A stretch of DNA of 64,000 bases, taken from NCBI GenBank assembly GCA_010093485.1, contig MU001492.1, forward strand, positions 770,228 to 834,227, read 5' to 3'. A program made the translations under genes and the position numbers. This document shows positions 32,912 through 42,939 of the stretch, one piece after another. The notes beneath the pieces are model-generated. The model ran no database searches, was not told the origin of the DNA, and worked only from the letters and a program-made list of their open reading frames with translations. This DNA is from Karstenula rhodostoma CBS 690.94. Its lineage: Eukaryota > Ascomycota > Dothideomycetes > Pleosporales > Didymosphaeriaceae. The stretch's first letter is position 1; every line of letters begins with the position of its first letter.

Positions 32912-34583
32912 TTTGGATGCGGGTGGCGGGGGGATTGAGAACGTGGGTTGTGGCGGGGAAGAGTGCTCTGTTGAGGTTAGAACGCACAGAGAGCGGCAGC
33001 AGTAGAGTGGGACGTACAGCAGCAAGCTTGCGAAGCAGACCTGCTTTTTATGGCGGGGATAGCACAGGAAGGCGCGAGCCGATGCGTGGAAGCTGTACCG
33101 CGGAGATGGTCGGTGGAAGGGTAGAGTGTTGCGCAAAAACGCGTCAGTGGCCCTTTATATAGTGTGGCGAAATCGTGGAAGGTGAGAGAAGTGGGAGCGT
33201 GCGTCGCTGGCCGCGAAGTTGAGGTGAGCGTGTGGCTAGTGGGGTTCTCCTCCAATACCTCAAAGCGAAGGGCTTTGGCAAGCTCTTGTCTCTCATTCGA
33301 ACTCGTAGTTCCATCTTACTTCCACTCTCAATCCCAGCCGCTGCCGCTGCCTAATTACCCTCTTGTCCCAGCTGCGTGGCATTGGTCCGGGAGACTTGCT
33401 CTTGTACCGCACCAGGCACACCTGCATCAACCTTGGAACCTGGGCTTGGAATCCGCCTATTCACGTGACGCAAAATGGTGTGTTGCTGACTCTGGTAGTC
33501 AAGAATATACGACGCTGACGAGTACAAGGGGTCGAAGGAAGATACTCAAACAGATCCGCCGTGTATTTCTCGCGCATGTGCCATCCAAAGTAATCGTGCG
33601 TCCCCATAGGCTCAACTGTGCACTCATCCGTGGAACAGACTGTTTGCAAAAGAGTAACTACAAGGAGGAAAAATGCAGAAAAGAGGTATGTCGCTCCCAG
33701 AAACCGACTCAGGACCTGGCCAGCCATACTGCCACGCAACGAACCAGGAGCACCTTCCAGTCCAGCAAACGTTTGAACTTTAGAGAGGCTCTTCAGCTGA
33801 CTGATCCTAGGTCGACGCTTTGTATGAGTGTTGCAATCAGTTCTACCAAGAAAAGGGCGAGGATGCAAGCTCAGTCTGCTGCCCCAAATACGATCTTCTG
33901 AAGTACTTCTTGCGCGTCCTCGTTGTCAGATTTTGACGGCTCACAGAGACCAGGTTGAAGATAAAGCAAAGGAGCCAGGAGTCCGCTTGAGCGTGCCTCC
34001 GGGCCAAAGGAAGGGTCATCAGTAGTAGAACATTCACCTGCGGGCGATTATGTACAAACAATAGGTGACGAGTGGAGAAGAAGGTCTTGAATCCGTGCGA
34101 TGTGCCCACAGTCAAAGCAGCCCGCACCGAAAACAAGACAACCAGGTCCCGAGTGCCAGCGTCACAGTGGCAGACGAGCGCACCGCTACGCGATAGCAAC
34201 ACATACAAAGATGTTTTCAACACGAGATGTAATACCCCCTCTATATCTGCGCCTTCATGCTCCGCAAGGGAGTCCAGACAGTCACCAGGTGGTACGTTAT
34301 TCTAAGACAGTCGTGAGCGCGCAAAGAGGCCGCGATGGACCTGCTCAAATACTAAACAGATTTGAACCGAGACTCTAATGACCGCCTATGACATTTTGTG
34401 ATGGAAGAAGAAGCAACACGGCGCGGCTGCCGAGTTTTTATACGCGCGAGGCCGGGCCGCGCTATTGCGCGCTCGGACCAAACTCTAGAGCTTCAGGTCG
34501 CGATTGTTTTGTCCTTGTCCTGCCTCGACTGCTTCGCGCGCCGCCTCCCCAATCAACTTTACTACCCTCGCGGCTTCGCAAAC
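32912..34583. other. Intergenic; possible weak membrane-protein frames on the minus strand
   Basis: The SUMO promoter occupies the left part. Between 33461 and 34223 two minus-strand frames contain hydrophobic stretches (for example FLGATYLFSAFFLLVVTLLQTV). They do not join through clear splice sites and resemble no family I know, so I do not call a gene. TTTTTATA near 34435 may serve the nucleoporin gene. Confidence 0.35.
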
Positions 34584-37500
34584 ATGGACGCCGCTCTCCA
34601 GCCCACTTCTCAGCCGATGCAGCTGCACGAGGTATGTCTGGTCCACCAACCCGCGATGCAGGCGCATACGGCTCTGCTACTCCAGCATGTGCTGCGAGGC
34701 CGGATTCCCTGCACTTTGGCGCAGCTGTTGACTTGTTTCTATAGGACCCTCTGCAGCCCCTGCGCGTAATGGCTGATAGAGTCGGCAAAGAGGTCGAAGA
34801 ATTCGCCGAACGGCTGGATCACTGGTACACCCAGAGCAGCGACAACGAAAAGGCCAAGCACAAAGCCACCCTCAAGGTCGTCAGCAAGTTCAGAGATATT
34901 GCAGAGAGCAACGTACGGGAGTTGAAGAAGCAGAACTCGGCTGCACTCGAATTGGACCAGAGCACGAAGAATCGCATAGCCCGCCTAGTCGATAACGAGG
35001 GTCTTCGCAGCAGGCAGATCGTGTACCCATCGGCAGAGTCTAGGAGGGATTCCTTAGCGAACTCCTCGTCGAGCGCGCAAGCAGAACTACGAGATTGGCA
35101 GGCAGAGCTTGCGACGTGGGAGCTCGTCCGCGCCGTCTTCGACCATTACCACCCCGAACCCGGAACCAACCGCGAGGCAACAAAGAAGAAGGAACTAGTC
35201 GCATTGGAAGACGCAGACCGCCGTACCCCGAAAAACGAAGTCTGGGAGCGTTTCGTCATCAGCGACGATCTGGCTAGGGAGAAGAAGGTTGTATTGAAAT
35301 GGCTCCAGCAAACGGCGAAGCGCAGCGAACGAAACGTGGATTCGATTATGGGGCAATGGGCCAAGGAGTCTGGCAAAGATATCGACACGTGGACGAGCGG
35401 GTGGTTGGAGACGAAGGCCACAATCAAGCAAGCCAAACTCAAGAACGGTGTTGAAGGGCCGCTGGCGAACGAGGAGGTTTACAGCCGCAGCGAACAGAAA
35501 TTGCTCGTCACCCGCCTTGACCCAGACGCGCAAACGCGACAGCAACTAGCTTTGGAGAAGCCAGACGTGTACTACGAGCATGCTCTCTGGATGGCCTGCT
35601 ACGAGATGCTTCGTCGTGGGGAACCGCTGGGCGAGATCAACGACTGGTTCAAAGCGAGAAATCAAGGCTACCGTGCAATATGTATCGGAGCTTCTGGCGA
35701 GTTGCGACCTGAGGGTGCCCCAAACATGGGTCCGTCCGATTTTGGCTACCTGTTCCGCCGGACTACTTACCTTGCTGCGCAAAGCACCATCTATCCATAC
35801 GAGGGTGCAGCCTATGGTATGGTTTCCGGAAACTTCCAGAGAATACAAGCCATCTCATCTTCATGGGACGATCACCTATATGCATACTATAATGCTCTAC
35901 TTTTATCCAGATTCGATAACTTCCTTCTAACGGAGCCCAAGGACCAGCCACGCGCACTGAAGCACCCACAATTCAACTTTCCAGGCGTGATGGAGCACAT
36001 CAACAACGACTGGGAGAATGCTACGCAGAAGGTGGTGGAGTTGCTGAAGCAAGACAGCCGCACATCACAGGAAGCGAAGACCCCGATCAAACTGATACAA
36101 AGCGCGCTCCTCACCGGGACCCTCGATGAGCTCGTGAGCAATGTCGGCATAGCCATTGCTGATGCCATCCAAGCCAGATCTACGCTTCCTACCTTCATTG
36201 TTGATCCGGATTACCCCGAGGACGCCGTACGTGAAGCTGGTCCCGATGGAATCTTTACTTGTAGAGGAAATCGTTCGGTGGTGGTCCCAGATTACTACCA
36301 ACAATTCCTGCACGACCCCCACGCGTTGAGGATTCTGGTTCATATCTTCATTATACTCGGGAGCCCACGCGATCCTCTTTCGAAGCAGCAGCGGTCTACG
36401 TTATTTGCGAGAGGCAACGTCATCGCGGCCTATGTTGAGTTCCTACGTCTTGCCCAACGACTATCACCCATTCCGTTGTATGCTTCACATATCGAACAAT
36501 GGCGTGCCTCCATGACTCTTGCACGCATACTCCCGGAGATTGCCGATCCTAGTGAGCAGGAGCGTTATGTCGGCCTAATGAAGGGATACGGCGTAGATGT
36601 CGAAACAACCATATCGCGAGACTTCCATCACGTTCTGAGTCAGGCTGGTCTCGTCGTTGGACGCAAGCAGGAGGTCGCACAACCAGTCTCGAAATACGAC
36701 CTACTGGACAAGCCTCGCAAAGGTCTTGCTGCGTCCACCTGGCCAAACGGGCAACATCTCAAAGATCAAGTTGTTGGATCTGCCATCCGGTGGCAAGACG
36801 ATGCCGTGGTTGACTGTCTATTGTGGTATGCTCATCTTCCGGATAGGAATGAGGAGAAAGTTTCGTTGCAAGTTGGACGTGCGCTCGCTGTGTTTCTGCG
36901 TAAGTTTCCGACTTTGTTTTCAAGGACGGCTTCTAATCGTTTCGATAGGCGCTGGCAATGTGGCTGCTGCCGATAAGCTTGTTGCACAGATCAGCGACAG
37001 CAACATGAGCGTGGCTTTGGATCATCATCTTCCCCATTTCGTTCGTCTCATCATGCTCTTCAGCCAATGGCGCAACGAAGAGAAGAAGTTCATCCAGTAC
37101 GTGCTCACCCTTTGTCTTGCTTCGAATTTGCTTTTGCTTAGACGGTACACATGACGCGAAACATGCTAACAGATTCCGCAACAGAGGAGAAGGTTTGCGC
37201 ATCAACGCCAAAGCTGGTGGACCCATACTCCGAGATATCCTCGAGGGGATCACCTCAACTATTTCCATCATCCTAGAACCAACGGTTGACCCGAGGCATA
37301 CTGATCTTTGGGACATATACAAGATATACATCCCTGAGATTATCCTGGCCTACCTTGCTGTTCTTCAAGTGGCCTTCCTCTTCTCCAAGAGGGAGCATGG
37401 AATTGAAGCGATGGACCTCATGGTTGCAGTGGCAAGGAAGGAATGGTTGAGCCAGACATTCCAAGAAACAAAGCGCATGCGAGAGCTAGTGGACCGTATT

Positions 37501-37605
37501 GCAGATGTTTCACGGTCCATGGTCGAGGTTGGGGAAAAGTCGAAGGTCAAAGTGACCAAGGAGGGTAAGACCGCCCACATTTGGAACCTCAATAGGCAAG
37601 GTTAG
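34584..37605 (+). CDS. NUP84: Nucleoporin Nup84/Nup107
   Basis: Four exons: 34584-34631, 34745-36899, 36949-37096 and 37185-37605 (introns 113, 49 and 88 bp), giving 923 aa. It is almost entirely alpha-helical, as expected for the Nup84/Nup107 alpha-solenoid. The pattern VYYEHALWMACYEMLRRGE, the region around FGYLFRRTTYLAA and the C-terminal block from AGNVAAADKL to the helical tail match Nup107 family members. The protein is a core subunit of the Y-complex of the nuclear pore. The short first exon (MDAALQPTSQPMQLHE) is joined in phase 0; initiation at 34769 is possible but would drop that N-terminus. Confidence 0.92.
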
Positions 37606-38306
37606 GAAGGAGCGTTAATTACATGTATGATTTTGTGAATGACGCTATTCAAGGTCGGTTCAGCTCCTGTCGAAGTGACGTTCGATGCGACAACTCTAGA
37701 TAAATAACACGGACGCCGCATTTGGGTGGAGTTACTTTAGCCAGAAGAGACACTTTTGCATGTACTCGTAACGCGAAGTTCCAGATCAGGGGTCTGTTGG
37801 GCTGGGTAACCGGGGAGCCGGCTCTGTAGGTGAGCGGCGCGTTGCTGAAGTTTAGGTAGCAATTGCAACGGCGCGTCGAATAATGACTAGATGCTCTTCT
37901 TCGGGTCCATTGAAGTAACGCGTTACAATACCAAGCGTGCGATCCAGATCAGTGCGACCTGGTTCCGTGGCAAGGCTGCAGCTGCGGCAGCCAATGCAGG
38001 ACAGCGTTCCCCGAATGGGTGAACGCGTGGGGGGCCACTTCTTTCCAGCGCACAGACAGTGACGGCCGAGCAGCCTGATGGGGATTAGCGCAAAACTCGA
38101 TCCGCTAACTTGGGCGTCGCCTGTTCCAATTGGCCGCGACGACGCGGTAAACGCGCCGTGCGCTTAAGTGAAGTCGCGCCGGTCCGCGCTCCTTCTTCCC
38201 CAATCCCCATTCAACTTCACTCTCCATCACACTTTCCACTTACCCCCGCGCACGCCTTGCACGCGCAGCGCAATTACCCCAACACTGCGATTCGATTGCG
38301 CACAAT
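37606..38306. other. Intergenic, promoter of the SUMO protease gene
   Basis: This 0.7-kb gap lies between two genes in the same direction. The half before the SUMO protease start is CT-rich. No gene recognised. Confidence 0.45.
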
Positions 38307-40139
38307 ATGTGCAAGCGCAATGCGCCTGAGGAGCGCGATGAGCTGAATGTAAGTACAGCCGTCTTCTTTCACTTTCCTCCGGACGCTCACCTGTCGCAGG
38401 AGCATATCAAGACGCGCAACATGGAGCAGTCAGTTGCAACCGCCTACTACCACACCAGGATCGAACGATTCATCCCCACACGTACTCTCAAGGGTCTTTT
38501 CGGTGTCCCGTTTCGCGCTGCGGACTGCTTCCTACGCCCCCAAAGGAGTCTGATCCAGGCGACCATCCGCGAGGATGGCGCCCGCAAGAAGCGCATCGTT
38601 GATGCAAGTGCCGTAGACTTTGACACGCCTGATACTTTCGAAGAATCCAGCGATGCTGCGCACCCTTTTGCGGACTACTTCCATACTCCCACCACGACGC
38701 CCTTGAATGCATCCATATGGAAGCCCTTCAAGGCATCCCCACGCACGCCCTTCAATGTATCCACACAGATGTCCTTCAAGAACAATTCCTCGAGAACTAC
38801 CATTATTGAGGGCGACAGCTACCCAGACAATGTCTGGAATGCGATTTCGAAAGGCCATGCGACTGATCCTACGCCTGCCCCTACGCCCACCCAGGCCCCT
38901 TTGGATACGCCTAGTCCTTACAGATTTGACCGCGACCATTGGGACAGACGAGAGACACCCGGTCATAACCCCGGGCACACCCAGACTCCACCGAGATCCA
39001 GTCCACCCACATCAGATGTGGGCGTTCGCCTTGCATTCCAGAAGTACACCGAGGCGACCTACGGTCCCAGAGTTGAACAAGTCTACAATGACCCTTTCGT
39101 TGTCGATCTTCAGCTCGAAACACTCAAGGGGTTGCAAAATGCGGCAGATGCAGCTCGTAATTGTGAAGACTCAATGCTTGAAGCCGTTATGGCACACAAT
39201 GAGAACTCAACGCTATCAGAGGGGCTCGGAAATGTTGGCGGCCCACTGGAGGATCGAGCATCCCTTTTGGAGCGCTCCATGTTGTCTCTTGAGCTCGCTA
39301 AAGAACTCGTCGCAAATCTGCCAGTGGAACCGACTCCATCACCATCTCCGTCACTTCAGCCAATCGTGACCATCTCCCAATCGCCGCTAGTGGCTCCACT
39401 GCTTGAAAAAGAATTCACAAACTTGGCACAGCTCGCGCACGAGCATGGAATGAACCCGGCTGCGGAGTTGGTCAAGCTGCCGAGCACGACGCTGACTTCC
39501 CACGACTTCGGAACCCTGCTCCCTCGAATGTTCAATGGCGATGCGAAGGGATGGCTTAACGATAACATAATCAACGAATACCTCGAGATTCTTGTCAATC
39601 ATGCGCAGAAGCAGGAAGGCTACGTTTACGTCAGGGGCAGAGGTGGCTCAACTCCCCCAGTCCACGCATTCAAATCGCAATGGTACACATCTATGAAAGG
39701 GAATCCATCCGGAACCGCCCGATGGGCTCGACCAATGCATCTGTTTGGGGAGAAACTTCTCTCATGCAACCTAGTCCTGATACCTATCTGCCACCATTCG
39801 CACTGGCGTCTCATTGCTATCAAACCCAAGGAGCGTTTGATTGAATACTATGACTCTCTGCATGGTTCAGGAGGACACTTCACTCAGCTTGCAAAGGAAT
39901 GGGTGCAGGAGGTGCTTCAGAAGCAGTTTGTGGAGGAGGAGTGGTCGATCTCCGAAGACCAGAAGAGCAAAAAGCAAGCCAATGCCAGCGATTGCGGTAT
40001 TTTCACGTTACTCAACGCATTGGTCTTACTTCGTGGCGAGGAGCACAGCCGTGTTCAAGTCACCAATGGAATGGATGACGCGCGCCTTCGAGTGGCTGCC
40101 ACACTCGTTGCGAAGACCCCCACCACGGAGATGGACTGA
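38307..40139 (+). CDS. Ulp1-type SUMO-specific cysteine protease (C48)
   Basis: The model is 38307-38348 plus 38400-40139, giving 593 aa. The 51-bp intron (GTAAGT donor, CGCAG acceptor) is a multiple of three with no stop, so an unspliced 610-aa form is also possible. The N-terminal ~370 residues are disordered and include a Thr/Pro/Phe repeat. The C48 domain follows: GDAKGWLNDNIINEYLE, catalytic His in HHSHWRL, Asp in YYDSLHG and Cys in NASDCGIFTLLNALVLL, with the usual order and spacing. Ulp1 processes the SUMO precursor and removes SUMO from targets at the nuclear pore. Being next to NUP84 and near SMT3 fits that role. A Ulp2-like identity is less likely from the short, C-terminal catalytic domain. 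Confidence 0.92.
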   Translation: MCKRNAPEERDELNVSTAVFFHFPPDAHLSQEHIKTRNMEQSVATAYYHTRIERFIPTRTLKGLFGVPFRAADCFLRPQRSLIQATIREDGARKKRIVDASAVDFDTPDTFEESSDAAHPFADYFHTPTTTPLNASIWKPFKASPRTPFNVSTQMSFKNNSSRTTIIEGDSYPDNVWNAISKGHATDPTPAPTPTQAPLDTPSPYRFDRDHWDRRETPGHNPGHTQTPPRSSPPTSDVGVRLAFQKYTEATYGPRVEQVYNDPFVVDLQLETLKGLQNAADAARNCEDSMLEAVMAHNENSTLSEGLGNVGGPLEDRASLLERSMLSLELAKELVANLPVEPTPSPSPSLQPIVTISQSPLVAPLLEKEFTNLAQLAHEHGMNPAAELVKLPSTTLTSHDFGTLLPRMFNGDAKGWLNDNIINEYLEILVNHAQKQEGYVYVRGRGGSTPPVHAFKSQWYTSMKGNPSGTARWARPMHLFGEKLLSCNLVLIPICHHSHWRLIAIKPKERLIEYYDSLHGSGGHFTQLAKEWVQEVLQKQFVEEEWSISEDQKSKKQANASDCGIFTLLNALVLLRGEEHSRVQVTNGMDDARLRVAATLVAKTPTTEMD

Positions 40140-40703
40140 TTCTCTCCGCTTTCGACGTTTTTGGCGCTCTGGGCTTGGGTCTGTTGGAGTTGGGAACATG
40201 ACCGGATGAACATCACGAATGCCCCCATGATGGGTATTCTCTTTTCTTTTCCGGGATTTTGGCGTCTTGTATAGACTATTGCGGGTCTGTGAGGTTTCTG
40301 GCTTTTTGGGGTGGACACGACGAGGTTCTGGGATGACACCCCGATGAAGCTCACCTTGGGTCACGATGGGCATTTTCTGTCCTGGTTTTTGTTTGGCGTT
40401 TGAAGGGAGCTCACTTTGGGTCTTGATATGGCCCTGGATGAACTTTACGACTTGCATAGCATCGGCGCTTACTAAGATACCCATGGGAGGCACAGCAATC
40501 ACTTTTGTACTGTTCTATTAGAACCTGAATGATATTCAACAGAAGCATGTTCGTATGCGATGCTCTGAGTGCTCTGGATCAACACGGATACTTGGAGGCG
40601 AGTGGGCCCATGATGGCTTAGACAGTAGGTGACAGTTCTGATCACATTGAAGATGAATTGCACATTTCTACAACTTTCTATAGCTTGAGATGCAAAGATG
40701 CGT
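40140..40703. other. Intergenic between convergent genes
   Basis: This is 0.56 kb between the SUMO protease and the MDR reductase stops. A minus-strand basic frame (40026-40502) overlaps the protease 3' end and has no recognisable family. Confidence 0.4.
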
Positions 40704-41912
40704 CTACTCGGCAATCTTGATGACCAGCTTGCCAAAGTGCTTCTGGTCAAACATGTACTCATACGCGTCCTTGAGCTCAGGCAGCGCAAAGCGCTTCTTG
40801 TCAACGATAGGGTGGATGTCGTTCGCCTCGATAGCTGCATTCATCTCCTCGAACAGCTCGCGGGATCCGACGAGCAAACCGCGCACGGTGCAGAGGTTGT
40901 TCAGGCAGTCGAGGAACGAGGGCTGGTCTTTGGAGAAGCCGCCGATGAAGCCGATGATGCTGATTACGCCGTCGATCTTCACGGCCACGAGGGATTGCTT
41001 CAAGGTCGTGGGGCCGCCGACTTCGACGACGTGGTCGACGCCGAGGCCGCCGGGCGACAGCGACTGGGCTTGCTCGCCCCAGTTGGGGTTCTCCTTGTAG
41101 TTGATGACGTGGTCGGCGCCGAGCTTCTTCAGCAGGTCGGCCTTCTCTGATGATGAGGTGGTGGCGATGACGCGGGCACCAGCAGCTTTGGCGAACTGTA
41201 TGGCGAAGATGGAAACACCACCTGTGCCTTGGGTGAGGACTGTCTGGCCGGGCTTCAGGGGCTTGAGGCCGTAGAGAGCGTTCCAGGCGGTCAAGGCGGC
41301 GCAGGGAAGTGTGCTGGCTTCGGCGAAGTCGAGGTTAGAGGGGATGTGCACGAGACCTTGCTCGTCGAATGCGCCGTACTCGCGGAGAGCGCCATCGATA
41401 ATGGCGCCGAGACCGGTGCCGATGCTGGCGGGGCTGAGAGAGCCGGCAAGATGGCCTTGGTTGAAGAGGGTGGCTACTTTGTCTGGGTTCGACGTGAGCG
41501 AGCTGATCTGTGGCGTGCAGCGAGCATGGACAGATATACGCACCGCCAACCTTGAACCGCGTTACGTTGGATCCAACGGCTTCGACAACACCGGATCCAT
41601 CCGATCCCGGGACCACGCCCTCCCTGGTGGGGAATGGGTACCTGCCCTATAGATGGTCAGACGCGAGATGGTGTCGTCACGTGGCGGGATACGTACCTTG
41701 GGAATGGCAAGATCACGAAAGTTTAGCGACGCGGCATGGACTAAAGACGGTCAGTTCCAAGAGAGCCGGATGCGTATCAGTATAGCAAGCATACACTTGA
41801 CGAGGACGTCCCTTTCACCCAACGAGGGGACTGGCGCCTTCTCATCCCATTTGAGCGATTCAAAGCCATCCTTTCCTTGCACAGTCCACTGCTTGGTTGT
41901 TGAGGGTGCCAT
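40704..41912 (-). CDS. MDR-superfamily NAD(P)-dependent oxidoreductase (quinone-reductase-like)
   Basis: Four exons: 41912-41795, 41740-41697, 41646-41544 and 41482-40704 (introns 54, 50 and 61 bp), giving 347 aa. The N-terminal GroES-like part contains LNFRDLAIP and GVVPGSDGSGVVEAVG. The Rossmann part has QTVLTQGTGGVSIFAIQFAKAAGA, a typical NADP-type fingerprint, and YKENPNWG with DHVVEVGG. The usual zinc-ligand cysteines of alcohol dehydrogenases are missing, placing it with zinc-independent or single-zinc MDR enzymes such as quinone reductases and similar fungal alcohol dehydrogenase-like proteins. The substrate is unknown; there is no biosynthetic cluster around it. Confidence 0.9.
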
Positions 41913-42939
41913 GGCCGTCCAATGAAGAGAGTGATGAACAGAAAAAGGTAGCGGAGGCAAGTTTAGGTGTTCAAGGCAGTATGCAGGTCAATCAGGAGAG
42001 TTTCCTACAGATGCGGCATGTGGTCGGCAAGGGCGAGGGGACTTTTTGTATACCAAATGTGGGGTCATTTTGGTGACGCAATAGCGACTGGACAGAGACT
42101 TGGATCAGTCCTACATTTCCAAGCTGCCAGTGTCTGTAGAGGACGCTCGGCAGAGACGAGAAAGGGCACCTCCTACAACTGGCTGCGTGCACACTGGGAT
42201 AGACGGGACAGGAGCTTGGCCGGGGGCTCGAGTGCATCCTTCGAGGCTGCGGAGGGCTTCCCCAAGGCGCTGCAGGGATCGCTCGGGGGAGCTCGGCGGA
42301 ACGCTCAGGCGGGAGGGCATTGCTGTAGATGGATCGGAGTGGAATGTCGCTCGGCAATACAGCAGATGGGATCGTCCTGACGGGCGGAGCAGTGCCCTGC
42401 CGAGGAATGGTGGAATGGTGGAGTGGTGGAGTGGTGGAGTGGTGGAGTGGTGTAGTAGTAGGATTGGCACGTGGGCTACGATTGCGGCTACCAGGCGGGA
42501 AGGATGCCCAGCCGCTCGTCGAAGCTACGGAGAATTGGGCCTCTTGTCGCAGCAGCCTACGAAGCTCAAAACGAACGGGCGCCACGGTTTCGCTCAGGGA
42601 GACAGCTCCAGAGTCAGGTGAATTGGAGCACGCTGCTGCTAGCGCTTATGGAACCAGGTGCCTGTGCCTGCGTCCATGTCGCCTCTAGGCCCGTTCACAG
42701 CCCGCCAAACGCCCGCCATGCTCGATAGAGACCAGATGCTTCTGCCACCGCCGCCTGCGCCGCAATCGTGACTGCAATTGCTGCTGTTTCCCGGCTCCTC
42801 ACTCGCTCCCCGTGCTGACCCGTTTGCGCAGCACCGGGCGTTGTGCTGCGCTGGTCAAGATAGTCGTGCCTAAACTTCTAAACTCCTCGGCTCCCTCAAT
42901 GTCGAAGACGTGAAGACACGCGTTCGACTCATCGATACC
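41913..42939. other. Divergent intergenic region with a 9-bp minisatellite
   Basis: This is 1 kb between divergent starts. A GTGGTGGAG-type tandem repeat lies inside (about 42406-42454). No gene recognised. Confidence 0.45.
42406..42454. repeat. 9-bp minisatellite (GGTGGAGTG)n
   Basis: About five tandem units of GGTGGAGTG, the first diverged (GGTGGAATG). The repeat is intergenic, about 490 bp before the four-TM protein gene. Confidence 0.9.

Noticed and set aside
33461..34223. Two minus-strand frames with hydrophobic stretches
   Set aside because: They could be exons of a membrane protein, but no consistent donor/acceptor pair joins them and no family matches.
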